From contig DISD01000073.1 of the NCBI GenBank assembly GCA_002435715.1, positions 1 through 48,145 of the forward strand: DNA of 48,145 nt. Reading direction: 5' to 3'. Position numbers and translations under genes: made by a program. Position 1 is the first letter of the stretch; each line of letters begins with the position of its first letter. The notes below the pieces were generated by a model. That model worked only from the letters and a program-made list of their open reading frames with translations, was not told where the DNA came from and did no database searches. Source of the stretch: Rhodospirillaceae bacterium UBA6219 (GTDB taxonomy: Bacteria > Pseudomonadota > Alphaproteobacteria > Rhodospirillales > Magnetospirillaceae). Below, one piece after another: positions 26,607 through 35,184 of this stretch.

Positions 26607-28150
26607 TGACCTCGCCGGCTGATCTTCTGGCCGCTTTGCCGCAACGGATATCCCATCCGTTGCGGCGTTGGGCGGCCGAGCGTCCCGACGCGCCCGCCGT
26701 GCAAGAGCACGATTTGCGGCTCAGCTTCGCGGCGCTGGCCCAGGCGGTGGACCGCACCAAGCAGGCCCTGATGGATTTCGGCCTGCGTCCCGGCGACCGG
26801 CTGATGATCGTCAACGAAAACTGCGCCGAATTGCTGACCCTGATCCTGGCGGCGTCCGAGATGGATGCTTGGGCGGTGATCGTCAACGCAAGGCTGTCGC
26901 CGCGCGAGATCGACACCATCCAGGATCATTGCGGTGCCCGGATGATTCTTTTCACCCACCGGGTGTCCAAGGATGCCGCCGCCCATGGTCAGCGTTTGGG
27001 CGCCACGTCCTTCGACATCCCCGGTGTGGGCAGCGTGCTGGCCGCCCCGTTGAACGGATCGGTTCAGCCCGAACCGGTGGAGACGCAGGGGAAAGACCAG
27101 GTCGCCGCCCTGATCTATACCTCGGGAACCACCGGCACCCCCAAGGGGGTGATGCTGACCCATCGCAACATCTTGTTCGTCGCCGCCTTTTCCGGCCGGG
27201 TCCGTGGCCTGCAGGCCGACGACCTGGTTTACGCGGTGCTGCCCGTTTCCCATGTGTTCGGCTTGTCGTCGGTGTTCATGGGAACGCTTTATGCCGGCGG
27301 CTGCCTGATGGTCGAACCGCGTTTCAGCGCCGAACAGGTGCTGGCCGACGTCGCCGCCGGCATGACCGTGTTGCAGGGCGTCCCCGCCATGTATGCCAAG
27401 ATTCTGGAGCACGTGAAGACCACCGGAGCGTCGGTGGACACCCACAAGCTGCGATACCTGTCGGCCGGCGGTTCGCCCCTGGACCCGGTGATCAAGGCCG
27501 GGGTGGAAAAGCTGTTCGGCAAGCCGCTGCACAATGGATACGGTCTGACCGAAGCGTCCCCCACCATTTCGCAGACCCGCATCGACGATCCGCGCAGTGA
27601 TTGTTCGGTGGGGCAGGCCCTGCCCTTGGTGGAAATGTTGATCGTCGGCCTGGACGGCAAGCCTTGTGCCCAAGGGGACGTGGGCGAGCTGTGGTCCCGC
27701 GGGCCGGGCATCATGAAGGGTTATTACCGCAATCCCGACCTGACCCGCATGGTCATCGACGAGAATGGCTGGTTGAACACCGGCGACTTCGCCCGTGTGG
27801 AAGCTGACGGCAGCCTTTATATCGTCGGACGCTCCAAGGAATTGATCATCCGTTCGGGCTTCAACGTCTATCCCGTCGAAGTCGAAGCGGTGTTGAACGC
27901 CCATCCCGCCGTCACCCAATCGGCGGTGGTGGGACGCAGCCTGCCCGACGGCAACGAAGACGTCATCGCCTTCGTCCAAACCGTGCCGGGCAGCAAGGTC
28001 AGCGCCCAGGAAATCCACGATTTCGCCGCACAGCAATTGGCGCCCTACAAACGGCCGGCCAAGGTCGTGATCATGGAACATCTGCCGGCCGGCGCCACCG
28101 GCAAAATCCTGAAAAACCGGTTGGCCGAAATGGCCAAGTCACCCTCTTGA
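26606..28150 (+). CDS. AMP-forming acyl-CoA synthetase (ligase)
   Basis: 514 residues of the ANL superfamily. The P-loop motif YTSGTTGTPKG lies near residue 170, NGYGLTEASPT near 312, WLNTGDFARVEADGSLYIVGRSKELI near 390-415, and the C-terminal catalytic Lys near 500 in GATGKILKNRL. It should activate a carboxylic acid to its CoA thioester using ATP. ATG at 26606 shares a base with the dehydrogenase stop codon (TGATG). Placed between the dehydrogenase and a complete importer, it is the entry enzyme for whatever acid the importer brings in. Confidence 0.92.
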   Translation: MTSPADLLAALPQRISHPLRRWAAERPDAPAVQEHDLRLSFAALAQAVDRTKQALMDFGLRPGDRLMIVNENCAELLTLILAASEMDAWAVIVNARLSPREIDTIQDHCGARMILFTHRVSKDAAAHGQRLGATSFDIPGVGSVLAAPLNGSVQPEPVETQGKDQVAALIYTSGTTGTPKGVMLTHRNILFVAAFSGRVRGLQADDLVYAVLPVSHVFGLSSVFMGTLYAGGCLMVEPRFSAEQVLADVAAGMTVLQGVPAMYAKILEHVKTTGASVDTHKLRYLSAGGSPLDPVIKAGVEKLFGKPLHNGYGLTEASPTISQTRIDDPRSDCSVGQALPLVEMLIVGLDGKPCAQGDVGELWSRGPGIMKGYYRNPDLTRMVIDENGWLNTGDFARVEADGSLYIVGRSKELIIRSGFNVYPVEVEAVLNAHPAVTQSAVVGRSLPDGNEDVIAFVQTVPGSKVSAQEIHDFAAQQLAPYKRPAKVVIMEHLPAGATGKILKNRLAEMAKSPS

Positions 28151-28194
28151 AGCAAACAAGCGCACGTTTTAATAGAAATTCAGGGAGTATAGAA

Positions 28195-29358
28195 ATGTCC
28201 AAGTTCGCTTCCGTTTCCGCTTTGGCTGTCTTTGCCGTCCTGGCCGCGTCCACCGCGTGGTCGGCGGAAATCAAGATCGGCAGCCAAATCCCCAAGACCG
28301 GCAATCTGGCCCGTGTCGGCGGCGCCATGAGCGAAGGCATCGCCGTCGCCGCCGAGATGTTCAACAAGAAGAACGGCAAGCACACCGTTTCGGTTCTGAC
28401 CATGGATGACGAATCCTCGCCGGCCAAGGCTGTGGCCGCCGTCGAGAAACTGGCCTCGGACGGCGTGGTCGCCTTTACCGGCGGCTATGGGTCGAACATC
28501 ATCGGCCCGGCCTCGGAAGCCGCCGAAAAGATGAACAAGACCTACATCACCTCGGGCGGCGTCGCCACCGAGCTGACCAAGCGCGGCCTGAAGAACTTCT
28601 TCCGCATCAACAATTCCGAAGGCTATGCCCGCGCCCTGATCGGCATGTACACGGAATTGGGCATCAAGTCGGTGACGGTGATCTATTCCACCAAGGAAGC
28701 CACCGAGGAAGTGGCCAAGATGCTGGAAAAGACCCTGAGCGCCAAGGGCGTCAAGGTGACCCTGCACGCTTTCGACCCGTCGACCACCGATTTCAAGCCG
28801 ATCGTCCACAAGATCAAGCTGCAGGATCGTCCCGAAGCCATCGCCATGATCGGCTATGAGAACGATTACGTCGGCATTCTGCGCGCCGCCAAGGTGTTGA
28901 AGCCCGACATCAAGAACATTTCCGGCGTGTGGTCGCTGGCCACTTCGAAGATGTGGTCGGAATTCCCCGATCTGATGAACGGCGTCGCCGGCACCTCGAC
29001 CTTGTCCTATCCGGCCGAGTTCACCACCCCCGAAGCCAAGGAATTCGCCGAGACCTATCAGCGCATGTACAACAAGGCGCCCGATTACCTGGGCATCTTC
29101 GGTTATGTGCAATCCATGATGCTGTTCCAGGCGGCCGCCAAGGCCCAGGATGCCGGCACCATCGACAAGGGCGGCATCAGCGAGGAACTGCGCAAGCTTG
29201 ACGTGCAAACCGTCATCGGCCGGGTCCGCTTCGACCAGGACGGCGACAATCCTGAATTCACCCACCGCATGGGACAGCATCAGGACGGCAAGGTCGTGCT
29301 GGTTTGGCCGGCTGACGCCGCCACCGGCAAGATGAATTTCCCCGCCGTCCCCTGGTAA
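28195..29358 (+). CDS. livK: Periplasmic substrate-binding protein of branched-chain-type ABC importer
   Basis: 387 residues with a Sec signal peptide (VSALAVFAVLAASTAWSAE), then a type I periplasmic-binding fold (IKIGSQIPKTGNLARVGG, DDESSPAKAVAAVEKLASDGV, AFTGGYGSNIIGPAS). GGGAG stands 8 bases before the ATG at 28195; upstream in-frame TTG 28147 is unlikely. First component of the importer that continues with two permeases and two ATPases. Members of this family carry amino acids, amides, urea, aromatic acids or dicarboxylates. The catabolic neighbours favour an organic acid here, which is inference. Confidence 0.9.
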   Translation: MSKFASVSALAVFAVLAASTAWSAEIKIGSQIPKTGNLARVGGAMSEGIAVAAEMFNKKNGKHTVSVLTMDDESSPAKAVAAVEKLASDGVVAFTGGYGSNIIGPASEAAEKMNKTYITSGGVATELTKRGLKNFFRINNSEGYARALIGMYTELGIKSVTVIYSTKEATEEVAKMLEKTLSAKGVKVTLHAFDPSTTDFKPIVHKIKLQDRPEAIAMIGYENDYVGILRAAKVLKPDIKNISGVWSLATSKMWSEFPDLMNGVAGTSTLSYPAEFTTPEAKEFAETYQRMYNKAPDYLGIFGYVQSMMLFQAAAKAQDAGTIDKGGISEELRKLDVQTVIGRVRFDQDGDNPEFTHRMGQHQDGKVVLVWPADAATGKMNFPAVPW

Positions 29359-29377
29359 GTGCCCTTCAGGTTCGGTT

Positions 29378-29404
29378 GAAGGCGGGCGTTTGACGCCCGC
29401 CTTC
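29378..29404 (+). terminator. Strong hairpin between binding-protein and permease genes
   Basis: GAAGGCGGGCG (29378-29388), loop TTTGA, CGCCCGCCTTC (29394-29404): a perfect 11-bp GC stem followed by only a weak T-rich stretch. Such hairpins after binding-protein genes commonly stabilise the upstream mRNA or partly terminate, giving an excess of binding protein over membrane parts. Confidence 0.7.
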
Positions 29405-29432
29405 TCATCCCCTCCCGACGAGCGGTGTGACT

Positions 29433-30308
29433 ATGTTTGAATTGTTTGCTCAATCAGCCTTCTCGGGGGTGTTGGCGGGCGCCTATTACGCCCTCATCGC
29501 CCTGGGACTGGCCTTGGTTTTCGGCACCATGCGGGTCATCAACCTGGCCCATGGCGAATTGGTGTTGCTGGCCGCCTATGTGGCCTATTCGGCCGAAAAT
29601 AAACTGCATCTCGATCCCTTGGCCTCGCTGCCCCTGGCGGTGGCGGTGGTGGGGCTGACCAGCATTGCGGTCTATGGCCTGCTCAGCCGGATCAAGAAGG
29701 ATCGCGAGCTCAACTCGCTGATCCTGACCTTCGGCCTGGGCGTCATCATGACCAACGCCATCTTGATGATCTGGTCCGCCGACATCCATTCCACCTCGGT
29801 GCCGTGGCACCACGACGCCATCATTCTGGCCGACCTGCTTTTCGCCATGAATTCCGAAGTGTTCTTTGGTGTGGCCGGTCTGGTTGTCGTGGCCGGCTTG
29901 TGGTGGTGGCTGGAAAAGACCTGGTACGGCCGGGCGCTGCGCGCCGTGGCGTCCAACCGCGACGCCGCCAAGCTGATGGGCATCAATCCGCAATTCACCG
30001 AAATCCTGTCCTTCGCCGTCGCCGGCCTTCTGGCCTCGGTGGCCGGTATCGCCATCTATTCGGCCAAGGTCATCCAGCCGTCGCTGGGCCATCACCTGAC
30101 GGTGAAGGCCTTCATCATCACCGTGCTGGCTGGCATGGGTTCGGTGCCGGGCGTGCTGCTGGGCGGCATGTTGCTGGGGATCGTCGAGAACCTGACCGTC
30201 ACCTTGGCCTCGTCGGCGCTGCAGGAACTGGCCGGCATGGTGCTGTTCCTGGTGGTGCTGCTGGTGATGCCTTCGGGGCTGTTCGGACGCGTGAGGAGGC
30301 GGGGATGA
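29433..30308 (+). CDS. livH: Branched-chain-type ABC importer permease, LivH family
   Basis: 291 residues with about eight membrane helices. The LivH pattern YYALIALGLALVFGTMRVINLAHGEL near the N-terminus is diagnostic, and the EAA-like cytoplasmic loop RALRAVASNRDAAKLMGIN (about 175) contacts the ATPase. ATG at 29433 is preferred over GTG at 29427. Overlaps the next permease gene by four bases (ATGA). Forms the transmembrane channel as a heterodimer with LivM. Confidence 0.92.
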   Translation: MFELFAQSAFSGVLAGAYYALIALGLALVFGTMRVINLAHGELVLLAAYVAYSAENKLHLDPLASLPLAVAVVGLTSIAVYGLLSRIKKDRELNSLILTFGLGVIMTNAILMIWSADIHSTSVPWHHDAIILADLLFAMNSEVFFGVAGLVVVAGLWWWLEKTWYGRALRAVASNRDAAKLMGINPQFTEILSFAVAGLLASVAGIAIYSAKVIQPSLGHHLTVKAFIITVLAGMGSVPGVLLGGMLLGIVENLTVTLASSALQELAGMVLFLVVLLVMPSGLFGRVRRRG

Positions 30309-31270
30309 ACAAGTTGAAAATTCCGGCCGTCCTGGTCCTGGCTTACCTGGTTCTGCCCTTGGCGGTGAACGGCAATGATTACGTGGTCAGCCTGATCGTC
30401 GCCGCACTCACCATCGGCGGCATCGCTTTGGCATGGTCCATGTTGGGCAATCTGGGGGGGATGGTCAGTTTCGGCCATGCGGCGTTCTTCGGTATCGGGT
30501 CTTACGCCTCGGCGTTGCTGACCATCAAGGCCGGCTGGCCGGTGCTGGTATCCATGCTGTTCGCCGGATTGGTCGCCGCCGCGTCGTCCATCGCCACCAT
30601 GCCGGCCCTGCGGCTGCGCGGACCCTATTTCGCGCTGTCGATCCTGGCCTATGCGGAAATCTTCCGCATCATCGCCACCGAATGGAAAGGCCTGACCGGC
30701 GGCGCCGCCGGCATCTTGTCCATTCCGCGTCTGCCGGAAATCATGGGGATCGATCTGGGCGGCAAGATCGGCGGCTATTTCGTCGTCGTCACCCTGGTCA
30801 TCGCCATGGTCGGCATCTATGCGGTGATCCGCCGTTCGCCCCAGGGCCTGGCGTTGAAAGCCATGCACGATTCCGAGGACGCCACCCGGGTGGTCGGTGT
30901 CAACGCCACCATGCTGAAAGCCCTGATGCTGGTGGTTTCGGCCTTCTTCGCCGGTCTGATGGGGGCTTTCAACGCCCATTACATCAACTTCCTGGAACCC
31001 GATTACGCCTTTTCCGGGTCGTGGACCACCCTGGCCATCGTCGCCGCCATTTTCGGCGGATACCGCACCTTGTGGGGGCCGCTGATCGGCGCCCTGGTGG
31101 TCTATCTGGTGGACCAGCTGGTGTTCAAAGCCATCCTGCCGCAGGGGCATCAGATCATCCTGGGGGCCTTGCTGGGCGCCATGGTGTTGTTCAGCCCGAC
31201 GGGTCTGACCCCGTTGATCGCCAAGCTTACCCGGCTTCAGCGCAAGGAAACCGCCAATGCTGCACATTAA
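30305..31270 (+). CDS. livM: Branched-chain-type ABC importer permease, LivM family
   Basis: 321 residues with about nine to ten membrane helices. NLGGMVSFGHAAFFGIGSYASALL is the LivM signature, and LRLRGPYFALSILAYAEIFRIIA and the loop LKAMHDSEDATRVVGVN are typical. ATG at 30305 overlaps the LivH stop codon, and its own 3' end overlaps livG by 14 bases, so all five transporter genes are likely one transcript. Confidence 0.92.
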   Translation: MNKLKIPAVLVLAYLVLPLAVNGNDYVVSLIVAALTIGGIALAWSMLGNLGGMVSFGHAAFFGIGSYASALLTIKAGWPVLVSMLFAGLVAAASSIATMPALRLRGPYFALSILAYAEIFRIIATEWKGLTGGAAGILSIPRLPEIMGIDLGGKIGGYFVVVTLVIAMVGIYAVIRRSPQGLALKAMHDSEDATRVVGVNATMLKALMLVVSAFFAGLMGAFNAHYINFLEPDYAFSGSWTTLAIVAAIFGGYRTLWGPLIGALVVYLVDQLVFKAILPQGHQIILGALLGAMVLFSPTGLTPLIAKLTRLQRKETANAAH

Positions 31271-31970
31271 CGGATTGACCGTCACCTTCGGCGGCTTGGT
31301 CGCGGTTTCCGACGTGACCTTCGACATGCGCGAAGGCGAGGTCCTGGGTCTGGTCGGCCCCAACGGTGCCGGCAAGACCACCTTGTTCAACGCCATCTGC
31401 GGTCTGGCCCGCCCCGGTTCCGGCACGGTCGAGCTGATGGGCAAGAACCTGTTGTCCATGCCCATCCACCACCGGGCCCGCGCCGGCATCGGCCGGGCGT
31501 TCCAGGTGCCGCAGCCCATGCACGAGCTGACGGTGCGCGAGAACCTGACCGTCGCCCAGCGTTTCGGCGCAGGCAAGGTGGACAAGGCCAAGATCGAAGA
31601 ATTGCTGGACGTGCTGAAGCTGGGGCACAAGGCGGACATGGATGCCGCCACCTCGTTGGCGCTGACCGAGCAAAAGGCCCTGGAAGTCGGCAAGGCCCTG
31701 GCCACCGAACCCAAGCTTCTGATGCTGGACGAGGTTCTGGCCGGTCTGGAAACCACCGGCAAGCGGGCTTTCCTCGATACCTTGGAAGAAGTGCGCAAAC
31801 GCTATCGATTGTCGGTGATGATCGTCGAACACGACATCGAGACCATCACCCGCATGTGTCCCCGGGTCTTGGTGCTGAATTTCGGTCGGCTGATCGCCGA
31901 CGGTTCTCCGGACCAAGTCTTCAACGATCCCGAAGTTATCAGGAGTTACACCGGTGGCGAACCTGCTTGA
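31257..31970 (+). CDS. livG: Branched-chain-type ABC importer ATPase, LivG family
   Basis: 237 residues. Walker A GPNGAGKTT (about 34-42), Walker B LLMLDEVLAGLE and switch His VEHDIE are intact. The ABC signature is atypical (LALTEQKALEVGKAL instead of LSGGQ-like), as in a subgroup of LivG proteins. Couples ATP hydrolysis to import with LivF. Overlaps livM by 14 and livF by 17 bases. Confidence 0.92.
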   Translation: MLHINGLTVTFGGLVAVSDVTFDMREGEVLGLVGPNGAGKTTLFNAICGLARPGSGTVELMGKNLLSMPIHHRARAGIGRAFQVPQPMHELTVRENLTVAQRFGAGKVDKAKIEELLDVLKLGHKADMDAATSLALTEQKALEVGKALATEPKLLMLDEVLAGLETTGKRAFLDTLEEVRKRYRLSVMIVEHDIETITRMCPRVLVLNFGRLIADGSPDQVFNDPEVIRSYTGGEPA

Positions 31971-32682
31971 CGTCCAATCCGTCCGTGCCGGCTATGGCTC
32001 GATCAACGTGCTGTGGGACATGACCCTTGGCATTCCCGAAGGCAAGCTGACCTGCATCCTGGGTCCCAATGGCGGCGGCAAGACCACGTTGCTGCGCACC
32101 ATCATGGGGCTGATTCCGGCCAGCGCCGGCAATGTCAGCTTCGAAGGCCGCGACTGCACCAACGAAAAGACCTGGAACATGGTCAGCCAAGGGGTGGTGA
32201 TGATCCCCGAAGGCCGCATGATCTTCCGCGACATGACCGTCGAGGACAATCTGCTGGTCGGCGCCTTTCCCAAGAAATGCCGGGCTCGCTACAAGCAGAA
32301 CCTGGACATGGCCTATCAGATGTTTCCCCGTCTGAAGGAACGCCGCGACCAATTGGCGTCGTCGCTTTCCGGCGGCGAGGCCCAGATGCTGGCCATGGGG
32401 CGCGGCCTGATGGAGGAACCCAAGGTCATCTTGGTGGACGAACCGTCCCTGGGTCTGGCCCCGGTGATCGTCGACGAGGTGATGGGCATCTTGGACAATC
32501 TGCGCAATCAGGGCCGCACCATCGTGCTGGTCGAGCAGAACACCAACAAGGCCCTGGCCATCGCCGACCACGTGCATCTGGTGCGCGGCGGCAAGGTGGT
32601 GTTGTCGCAAGACGCCGATCAGGTGGATTTGGCCCATCTGCACGACCTGTACTTCGCCCGGGACCACCAGAACGCCTCGTAA
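31954..32682 (+). CDS. livF: Branched-chain-type ABC importer ATPase, LivF family
   Basis: 242 residues from a GTG start inside the end of livG. Walker A GPNGGGKTT, canonical signature SLSGGEAQMLAMGRGL, Walker B VILVDEPSLGLAP and switch VEQNTNKAL are all present. Pairs with LivG. It closes the transporter block; a 96-base gap follows, holding a weak GGGGC-GCTT-GCCCC hairpin (32718-32731) without a T tract, so read-through to the next gene is possible. Confidence 0.92.
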   Translation: MANLLDVQSVRAGYGSINVLWDMTLGIPEGKLTCILGPNGGGKTTLLRTIMGLIPASAGNVSFEGRDCTNEKTWNMVSQGVVMIPEGRMIFRDMTVEDNLLVGAFPKKCRARYKQNLDMAYQMFPRLKERRDQLASSLSGGEAQMLAMGRGLMEEPKVILVDEPSLGLAPVIVDEVMGILDNLRNQGRTIVLVEQNTNKALAIADHVHLVRGGKVVLSQDADQVDLAHLHDLYFARDHQNAS

Positions 32683-32778
32683 GGCCCGGATCGGGTCGGT
32701 GATCCAGGACCGGCGGTGGGGCGCTTGCCCCGCTTCCGGCCTGGTGCCCGAGCGCATCCACCATGAAGGAGAGCCGGT

Positions 32779-33756
32779 GTGAGCTTTTCCACCCGCCTGA
32801 CCCAGTTGTTCGCTACCCGTCATCCCATCCTGGCGGGTGGGCTGCAATGGCTGGCCGATCCCGTTTACGTGGCGGCGGCGTCCAGGGCCGGCAGCCTGGG
32901 CTTCCTGACCGCCGCCAGCTATGCCGACACCCCGTCCTTGCAAGACGCCATCCGGCGTTGCCGTGACCTGTCGGACGGTCATTTCGGCGTCAACATCTCG
33001 ATGCTGCCGAAATTGGTCGAGGGCGAGCGCACCGGGGAAGTGGTGCAAACCATCATCGCCGAGAAGGTTCCCTTCGTCGAAACCTCGGGACGCAATCCCC
33101 AGGCTTTCCTGCCCGCTCTTCACGATGCCGGATGCAAAATCATCCACAAGGTGCCGACCATCCGCCATGCGGTGAAGGCGCAAAGCGTCGGCGTCGATGC
33201 GGTCAGCATCGTCGGGGCCGAATGCGGCGGCCATCCGGGCATGGAAATGGTCGGCAGCTTCGTGCAGAACGCCCTGGCCGCCCGGTCGCTGCACATTCCC
33301 TTTGCCGTCGGCGGCGGCATCGGTCACGGCTCGCAGATCGCCGCCGCCTTGGCCATGGGGGCCGATGGCGTGGTGATCGGCACCCGCTTCCTGGTGGCGG
33401 AAGAAATCTGGGCCGCCCAAGCCTATAAGAACCGTCTGGTCGCCATGACCGAGACCGACACCACCTTGGTGCTGCAAAGCCTGCGTAACACCTGCCGGGT
33501 GATGGCCAATCAGACCACCCGGATTGTGCAGGATTTGGAACGCCAAGGCGCTGATCTGGCCACTCTGATGCCGCATATCACCGGTAAATTGGGCCGCCTA
33601 GCCTATGAAACCGGCGATGTTTCGCAGGGCTTGCTGTCGGCGGGCCAAGCCGTGGCCTTCATCGACCAGATCGCCCCCCTGGCGCAGATCGTCGCCGAAT
33701 TGGTCGCCCAGGCGGAACAGGCCATGGCCCGGCTGAATTCCTTGTCGGTGCCATGA
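32779..33756 (+). CDS. Nitronate monooxygenase-like flavin oxidoreductase
   Basis: 325 residues, TIM-barrel flavoprotein of the NMO / 2-nitropropane dioxygenase family. Evidence: PILAGGLQWLADPVYVAAASRAG at the N-terminus, the active-site motif GAECGGHPG with His near residue 152, and the FMN-phosphate loop GGGIGHGSQIAAALAMGADGVVIGTRFL. Despite the family name, many members act as NAD(P)H:quinone reductases or reduce enoyl compounds. Its position after the importer suggests a role with the imported acid, but this is inferred. GTG start, with GAAGGAGAG about 9-16 bases ahead (last base 8 upstream). The stop codon overlaps the next start (ATGA). Confidence 0.88.
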   Translation: MSFSTRLTQLFATRHPILAGGLQWLADPVYVAAASRAGSLGFLTAASYADTPSLQDAIRRCRDLSDGHFGVNISMLPKLVEGERTGEVVQTIIAEKVPFVETSGRNPQAFLPALHDAGCKIIHKVPTIRHAVKAQSVGVDAVSIVGAECGGHPGMEMVGSFVQNALAARSLHIPFAVGGGIGHGSQIAAALAMGADGVVIGTRFLVAEEIWAAQAYKNRLVAMTETDTTLVLQSLRNTCRVMANQTTRIVQDLERQGADLATLMPHITGKLGRLAYETGDVSQGLLSAGQAVAFIDQIAPLAQIVAELVAQAEQAMARLNSLSVP

Positions 33757-35171
33757 TCCGCTTCAAGCATTTCAGCGCCATGGCCCTGGTGGTCATGATG
33801 CTGTGCGTCTTCGCCGACGTCTTGTGGCCGCATGTCGGCCTGCGCGTTGCCGCGCGCGCTTTTTTGGGCACCTATCTGCTGCTGGAATGGTCGAATTTGG
33901 CCGGCAATGCCCGTGTCATCCTGGTGGTCGCCGCCGCCATGTCGGCCGGCTATGTCGCGCTTTTCGCCGATCCGCTGGCCGCCTTGACCCGGGCCGCCGA
34001 CACCGCCGTGTTCTTCGCCGCCTTTTTCGCCAACCAGTTCTTTCTACGCGAAGCGGCCCGCACCTCGCCCATGGTGCAGCGTTGCGCGTCGTTCTTCGTT
34101 GATCAGCCGCCGTCCAAGCGCTATGCGCTGTTGACCCTGGGCGGCTATCTGTTCGGCATCATCGTCAATCTGGGGGTGCTGTCCCTGTTGGGGCAGATGA
34201 TCGTCAAGCGCAATACCCTGCAGGCGGCGGGGGGAAACAGCGAAATCCATCATTGGCGTCAACGCCGGATGTCCACCGCCTTGCTGCGCGGTTTCGCCGT
34301 CACCCCCTTGGCCTCGCCGCTGTCCCTGTCGCTGGCGGTGGTGCTCAGCACCCTGCCCAGTCTGAAATGGTCGATCATGGCCGCGTCCGGTTTCGCCTGC
34401 GGTACTTTGCTGCTGGTCCTGGGCTGGGTGTTCGACCGTGTCACCGCCCCCCGACATCTGGCCGGCAAGCTGGGTCCCGTCGCCCTTCGTCACGATTACC
34501 GGTCGCTTCTGGGGATCGTCGCCATCGTCTTGTGCACCTTGCTGTTGGCCAAGGGGCTGGAACGTTTCGTCGGCGCCTCGCCCAGCCGCGCCATCTTGCT
34601 GGCGGTGCCGACGGTGGGAATGGTGTGGCTGTCCTGGGGCTATCTGAAACGCTTCCCCCATCTGGCGGTCTGGCTGATCGCGCGGCGCATCCGCGACCGC
34701 GCCACCATCACCTTTCCCGCCTTCCGCAGCGAGGTGGCGGTGTTGTCGGGCGCCGGTTTCGCCGGCACCCTGTTCACCGCCTTCGTCCCCCCGGACGTCC
34801 TGTCGGCGGCCTTGACCTCGCATCTTTTACCCACCCCCTTGTTGCCGGTGGCGCTGTTGCTGGCGATGGTGGGCGCCGGTCTGCTGGGCATCAATCCCAT
34901 CGTTTTGGCCACCATCGGCGCCGCCAGCCTGGGGGCCGTCCACGATTCCGACCTGCCCAAGGAATTGTGTGCCCTGGCGCTGATGGCCGGCTGGGCGCTG
35001 GCCATCAATTCTTCGTCCATGACGGCTTCGGCCATGCTGTTGGCGGACGTGGTGAAACTGCCGTCGCCGCGCCGCCTGATGGGGTGGAACGCGGCTTATT
35101 GCGTGACCTCGACCCTGTTGCTCGCCGGTCTGCTGGCCGCCGCCAGCGTAGTGCAGCAGACATTCGGCTAG
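33753..35171 (+). CDS. Polytopic membrane protein of unknown function (ion-transporter-superfamily-like)
   Basis: 472 residues with roughly ten to twelve hydrophobic helices and no soluble domain. I do not recognise a specific family. The C-terminal half has short glycine/proline-containing stretches between helices (LLAMVGAGLLGINPIVLATIGAASLG and NSSSMTASAMLLADVV), reminiscent of the hairpin and unwound segments of ion-transporter-superfamily (ArsB/DASS/gluconate-type) secondary carriers. A conserved-looking Ser/Thr-rich NSSSMTAS near residue 420 could bind substrate. It overlaps the nitronate monooxygenase-like gene by four bases, so a carrier or exporter tied to the same metabolism is plausible but unproven. 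Confidence 0.7.
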   Translation: MIRFKHFSAMALVVMMLCVFADVLWPHVGLRVAARAFLGTYLLLEWSNLAGNARVILVVAAAMSAGYVALFADPLAALTRAADTAVFFAAFFANQFFLREAARTSPMVQRCASFFVDQPPSKRYALLTLGGYLFGIIVNLGVLSLLGQMIVKRNTLQAAGGNSEIHHWRQRRMSTALLRGFAVTPLASPLSLSLAVVLSTLPSLKWSIMAASGFACGTLLLVLGWVFDRVTAPRHLAGKLGPVALRHDYRSLLGIVAIVLCTLLLAKGLERFVGASPSRAILLAVPTVGMVWLSWGYLKRFPHLAVWLIARRIRDRATITFPAFRSEVAVLSGAGFAGTLFTAFVPPDVLSAALTSHLLPTPLLPVALLLAMVGAGLLGINPIVLATIGAASLGAVHDSDLPKELCALALMAGWALAINSSSMTASAMLLADVVKLPSPRRLMGWNAAYCVTSTLLLAGLLAAASVVQQTFG

Positions 35172-35184
35172 AAAGGCTTTGTCC

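Noticed and set aside
31257..31970. Degenerate ABC signature in LivG suggesting a dead ATPase
   Set aside because: Walker A, Walker B and switch His are intact, and the second LivG (39051-39794) shows a similar divergent signature, so this is a subgroup feature.
32718..32731. GGGGC-GCTT-GCCCC hairpin as a terminator after livF
   Set aside because: The stem is only five pairs with no T tract; too weak to call.
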